NCBI GenBank assembly: GCA_030490835.1
Contig: CM059971.1
Span: forward strand, 126,636,564 to 126,700,563
DNA length: 64,000 nt
Origin: Annona cherimola
Lineage: Eukaryota; Streptophyta; Magnoliopsida; Magnoliales; Annonaceae
Direction of reading: 5' to 3'
Made by a program: the position numbers and the translations under genes. The notes under the pieces are model-generated. The model saw only the letters and a list, made by a program, of their open reading frames with translations. It was not told the DNA's origin and did not search any database. Shown one piece after another: positions 60,125-64,000 of the stretch. How positions within the stretch are numbered: the first letter of the stretch is position 1; each line of letters starts with the position of its first letter.

Positions 60125-63100
60125 TCACTTCTTTTTGCTTTTGACGGCATAAACAGCGGCTGCCACGACGGAGACAGCAGCAGCCATAGATGAAGTCAAT
60201 TTCAAAGCGGGCCCATTCCTGACCCAGAAGTTCTTCCTCCTTTCATCGTAATAGGCCTTCATCTTTCCAACGTGAGCATCAACAGCAGGATACATGGAAG
60301 GAAAGCTGGCAAAGCCCCCCACCTCATTCACAAACCTCACCACGTCTTCGTCGCTCTTCCACCTCCCCCTTAAGGCCCCACACTTCTTCAGCACCCTCAC
60401 ATCCCCCACGTCATCCACCAGCTCCTTTAACAGCTGCAGGTACCTCGTCACCGGCCGCCGCAGCTTCCCCATCTCCAGCGCCACCAGGTTCCGGAGCACC
60501 GTCTCCATCTTCGAATCGAACACCAGCGCCGGCAGCTGCAGCGCAGCCCCGTCGAACCGGATGTCGTTCACGAACCCGGAGAGGACCGCCTCGAATCGAA
60601 TCCCCACCCGGGCCAACTCCTTAGCTGGTGGAATGGGCCACGACACAGCATCGCCAGTAGCAGTGGCTGCTACTTTGGGATTCCGAAGGGAGTGGTGCAC
60701 GCAGTCAAGCAGGGTGGAGTCTGGGAAGCGAGTTTGGAGATTAGTGGTGGAGGCGTAGAAAGGAGAGTAGTATCGACAGAAGACGGCGAGAACCACAGCG
60801 AGGTTGTCGGGTTTTCCGCATAGCTTAGGCACTTCAAGGAGCAACGGTCTTGGGAGCTGATTATCTAGCATGGCAATGTCGGAGATGATTTGGGTGCCAT
60901 GTCTTGATACCATGTAGGCTTCCACACTATCTCTGTCCTTTCCAGAGCATTGCTTGAAATCGTTGAGAACGACCACCACGAGATATATAGCGTCGCACAT
61001 TACTTTGATATTTTGAGGAAGATCTTCGGCAATGGTTTTAGCTGTCCAAGAAATTAATAACAGAAAAAAAGTAATTTCAAGCAATATAATTAAGGTGCTT
61101 AATTAATTAAATAATTAATGGGCCATTATCTTATATAACCGCTGATCATATATATATATATATATTGTAGACCAAAAAATATTTTTTTATTTCTTATAAA
61201 TATGTGTGTCTACTTAAATTTTGCTCCCATCTTGGTATTTTATTTTTATTTTTCAAAATCAACAAAAGATATGTATACATGCGCCACAGATAATTTTGTT
61301 GATTTTAATGAAATAAAATAGAATATTAAAATAAATTCAAAAAGTTACGGAAATTTTATAAAAGGTAAGATGTACCGTGTAGATGAGGTCGACACATTTA
61401 TAAAAATTAAAATAAAAAATTTTTAGTCGAATGTATGGGATTAATGGCGTAACTAATTACCCGTATGCTGTTGGTAATAGGATAGGATCCCGTCGCGGGA
61501 GCTTCGCCTATCGTAAGGAGAGCTGGGAACTGCAAGAAAAGCGTGTGGTATGCTCACTTATCGACGTAAGAGTTGATAGTAGGAAAATGTAGAAAGATAC
61601 TTGATCTTAAATAAGTTGAGATGTAATATTATAATAATGATGAAAAAAATTACCTGGTAGAGCTAGATCCCATATACGATGGCTGCATGGGGACCGGCAT
61701 GGGGATGATGGTTTTTTCCCTGATCTCGTTGCTTTAGCACCCACAGGAAATAATGTCATCATGCATGCTATGCAGCTATCTACATTTGCTGGGAATATTA
61801 TCCACTGTTTCACTGACGGTTCCCCGCTGAATTTTTATTGTAAAAAAAATATATATATATATATATATATATATTTGGTATTTATTACTTTTAAGCTACG
61901 TATAATGGTATTTTTGCATTATATATGTCAACCAAAAGTATTCATCCCAATACAAGTTGTTGATAAAAGTTTTTTTTTTTTTTTTTGTTTTTCGGGCCTG
62001 ATTTAGCGTGCGCTGAGCAGTCGTATCTTTTTTAAAGATTTTTTTAGCATGATTTAAGCATCTACTTATTATATATGAAATTTTATAATTCTTTAATTTT
62101 TTTAAAAAATATTCTTTGAATTATGAAGATGAACGAAGAAAGGTAATTTTTCATTTTCCTAATTCAAAAAAATATTTAAAAAACAAAAAAAATATAAAAT
62201 TTCATATAAATAAGTATATGTTTGGGTTGCATATTTATGCCAGAAAATTCAAAAGGATAAAAAATGATTCATGCGGTTGTGTCCATTGAAGCTCGGTGTC
62301 CACAGGTGCGTTCAATCTTGCAGCCTATTTTTACTTACCATCTAAATATAGTAGAGAAAATAAGATATAAAGATACTGGAAATGAGACTATAAGATATGG
62401 AGTTTGATCCTACTAGTGGAGCTAACAATATATAGCTTATTTTAGCCTAGGTTAGAGGTTGTAATTTTAAAAATTTTATTTTTATGAAAATAACTCCTAC
62501 TAGTGGAGTTAACAATATGTAGCTTATTTTAGCCTGGGTTAGAGGTTGTAATTTTAAAAAATTTATTTTTATGAAAATATTACCTCAAGTATATTTAATT
62601 CATATATTAAACTTATAATTTAAATAATATATGTTTGTGAGATGTTAAGTAATTTCACCTCCATAAGGTTGATTTTTGAAAATAAAAGCTACATACAGAT
62701 ATCTGAAAATTAGAAATTTTGATATATGAATTAAATACATCTGGGACAATATTTTTATTAAAAATAAAAATTATATCTTTTAGCCGATGATAACATAAGC
62801 AGCTAACAGGATTGGTGCCCATAAAATATTAAGATAAACTGACTAATATTAATGCTAATTAAACAAATATAAGATGATAGAATAAGAAATTACTTTTTTT
62901 TTATTTGAATTAAGACACAAACATTTGTTTGTTTGTTTTTTTTTTTTTTCCTTGTAAGTAAAGGAGAATGTAAAGGATACGAGCTGCGTATTAAAAGGTG
63001 GCGCTTAGCGATGGAAATTAGTGAATAGAAAGGAAACGAATTAACTTTGGGAATAGAATAAACAAAGCGGGTCACCTTGTTCGGAGATTTTTTCAAAACA

Positions 63101-63352
63101 ATCCTGTGCAAGTTCTGCAAACCTTGTTTCAGCTTTATTCAAATCGTCAGCGTCTTTGCCCTCAAGGGCGTAGTAAACAGCAGCGGCTTTGAAAGGGAAC
63201 CAATAGGTCCACTGATCACTCTGTTCAGGGCCCAGGTCAATGAGCGGAGACAAGACCAAGGCCTTCGGATTGAATGCCTCTGGATGGGCCTTTCTCACGC
63301 AATGAGCGACCGGAAGAAGACGAACGGAATTCGTCACTTCCTCGTCTCTCAT
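60125..63352 (-). CDS. DUF247 protein, copy C (intact, two exons)
   Basis: Exon 1 is 63,352-63,076 and exon 2 is 61,041-60,125, joined across a 2,034-bp intron with donor CAAG/GTGACC and acceptor TTGGACAG/CTAAAACC. The phases match and give 397 residues. The ATG chosen starts MRDEEVTNSVRLLPVAHCVR; upstream codons in frame lack an ATG. Family traits: AHPEAFNPKALVLSPLIDLG near the N-terminus, QIISDIAMLDNQLPRPLLLEV in the middle (the family's D-x-x-x-L-x-NQ-hP motif), VLRNLVALEMGK, and a final YYDERRKNFWV followed by one C-terminal hydrophobic segment (SSMAAAVSVVAAAVYAV) with a Lys tail. DUF247 proteins are plant-specific, membrane-anchored, mostly of unknown function; grass relatives take part in self-incompatibility. 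A role here cannot be inferred. Only this copy of the three lacks lesions. Confidence 0.88.
61849..61873. repeat. (AT)n microsatellite in the copy C intron
   Basis: An AT run following an A tract. At the paralogous place in copy A (near 47,110) only the A tract is present, so the run expanded after duplication or was lost from A. Another short AT run lies at about 61,147-61,164. Confidence 0.85.
62411..62580. repeat. Tandem duplication of about 87 bp in the copy C intron
   Basis: Two copies start TACTAGTGGAG at 62,411 and 62,498 and both run through TTAGCCT(A/G)GGTTAGAGGTTG and TTTATTTTTATGAAAATA. Copy A has a single copy (near 48,031). Confidence 0.85.
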
Positions 63353-63419
63353 TTCGAGGGACCGATATCTGTTTTTCCCCCCTTTATCTTCAAATCCTAC
63401 CACTTCTCCTGCTTTGCAA

Positions 63420-63720
63420 TATGTTTCTAGCTAGCTTGCTGGCAAAAGAGCAGTGATGGAAAGTTTATATATCAATAAGGAGTGGGTGTGTTGCTTCCAA
63501 TATCAGTCATCTGGGTTTATCTTTAGGTCCATTCCTTTCTTGGATTGTTTCGATTCTCAACACGAATAAAGAAAGATCGAGGAGGGTCGCCTCCAAGAGG
63601 AGGAATCCCATGATTCTGTTTTGTGAACACGCAATTTCCAAGATCAGCATCTAATGATTCTGTTTCAACAAGAAACTCCATGAATTGGACCATCCCATGA
63701 TTTATCAACAAAATTAGCAG
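63420..63720. repeat. Duplicated upstream segment of DUF247 unit C
   Basis: Matches 49,380-49,690 and 52,575-52,835. It lies directly upstream of the intact gene and is the likely promoter region; no clear TATA box is called. Confidence 0.78.
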
Positions 63721-63784
63721 AATTTCTACTGCTAAAAGTTGGACCAGATAATTCCTAAATCAGACAATTACCGTGGCTGACTTG

Positions 63785-64000
63785 AAATTTGCAGCTGACT
63801 TGAAATCGTGAACTGCGGACAGAAAGAATCGCGGAGATGATAGCAGAGATGTCATGTGGTTTCATGGTGGTTGGGACGAAATCAAGACACCCAAGTGCCT
63901 CAACACCAATCACACCGTCAAATGCTACGCAACAAAATGAAGATTATACTGGGGAGCAAATTGCAACGTGATAGCGTAGCTTTTGGGGTAGAAAGCTTGA
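63785..64000. repeat. Duplicated segment shared with 56,245-56,480
   Basis: Collinear with the unit B distal segment with small indels. It runs off the end of the window, so the duplicated unit continues beyond it. Confidence 0.78.

Noticed and set aside
61607..61813. Possible third exon of DUF247 copy C ending in a CTACCAG/GTAATT donor
   Set aside because: The two-exon model already gives a complete family-length protein with matched phases; adding this exon would break the conserved core.
1..64000. CRISPR arrays, bacterial operons or organelle DNA
   Set aside because: No regularly spaced repeats, no bacterial genes and no plastid or mitochondrial genes; introns and plant gene families throughout.

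Overview
The window is nuclear DNA from a flowering plant. Four things show this: an auxin response factor gene with 14 coding exons, plant exportin-2 and phytolongin genes, a DUF247 gene family, and a plant L1-type LINE with many short inverted-repeat elements. The intergenic DNA is AT-rich and gene density is low (about one gene per 13 to 16 kb). The GC-rich 5' end of the exportin-2 gene would suit a monocot or an early-diverging angiosperm, but the species cannot be named from sequence alone.

Layout. 1-11,100 has no gene I can support; it holds microsatellites, a Tourist-like MITE, a foldback element and a GC-rich island. 11,118-15,650 (+) is a complete ARF gene of the ARF1/ARF9 repressor class (688 codons), with a promoter-proximal palindrome, a three-codon uORF and a GC-AG intron just before the PB1 domain. 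15,650-21,386 is gene-poor. 21,387-27,508 is a full-length LINE on the minus strand with an 18-bp target-site duplication and three coding lesions. 27,509-33,158 is intergenic with a 9-bp-TSD foldback, several MITEs and a tandem repeat behind the exportin gene. 33,159-36,062 (-) is the intronless exportin-2 (CAS/CSE1) gene. 36,100-41,700 is a dense patch of foldback elements and MITEs. 41,755-42,525 (-) is a phytolongin gene.

43,330-64,000 is a segmental duplication holding three minus-strand DUF247 copies. Copy C (60,125-63,352) is an intact two-exon gene of 397 residues. Copy A (45,440-49,307) is a pseudogene whose exon-1 splice donor was replaced by a piece of foldback element. Copy B (51,675-52,502) is a pseudogene in which a deletion of about 2.3 kb fused exon 1 to exon 2. 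Because A and C are paralogous along their length, each carries empty sites for insertions in the other, which dates and delimits two mobile-element families in this window.

The genes do not form a pathway. The ARF acts in auxin-dependent transcription, exportin-2 recycles importin alpha, the phytolongin is a membrane-anchored longin protein, and DUF247 proteins have largely unknown roles. I found no clearly new biochemical system. The most unusual points are the PB1-proximal GC-AG intron, whose retention would give a PB1-less ARF; the two MITE/foldback insertions bracketed by paralogous empty sites; the micro-inversion in copy C; and long near-perfect hairpin elements able to form extended double-stranded RNA.
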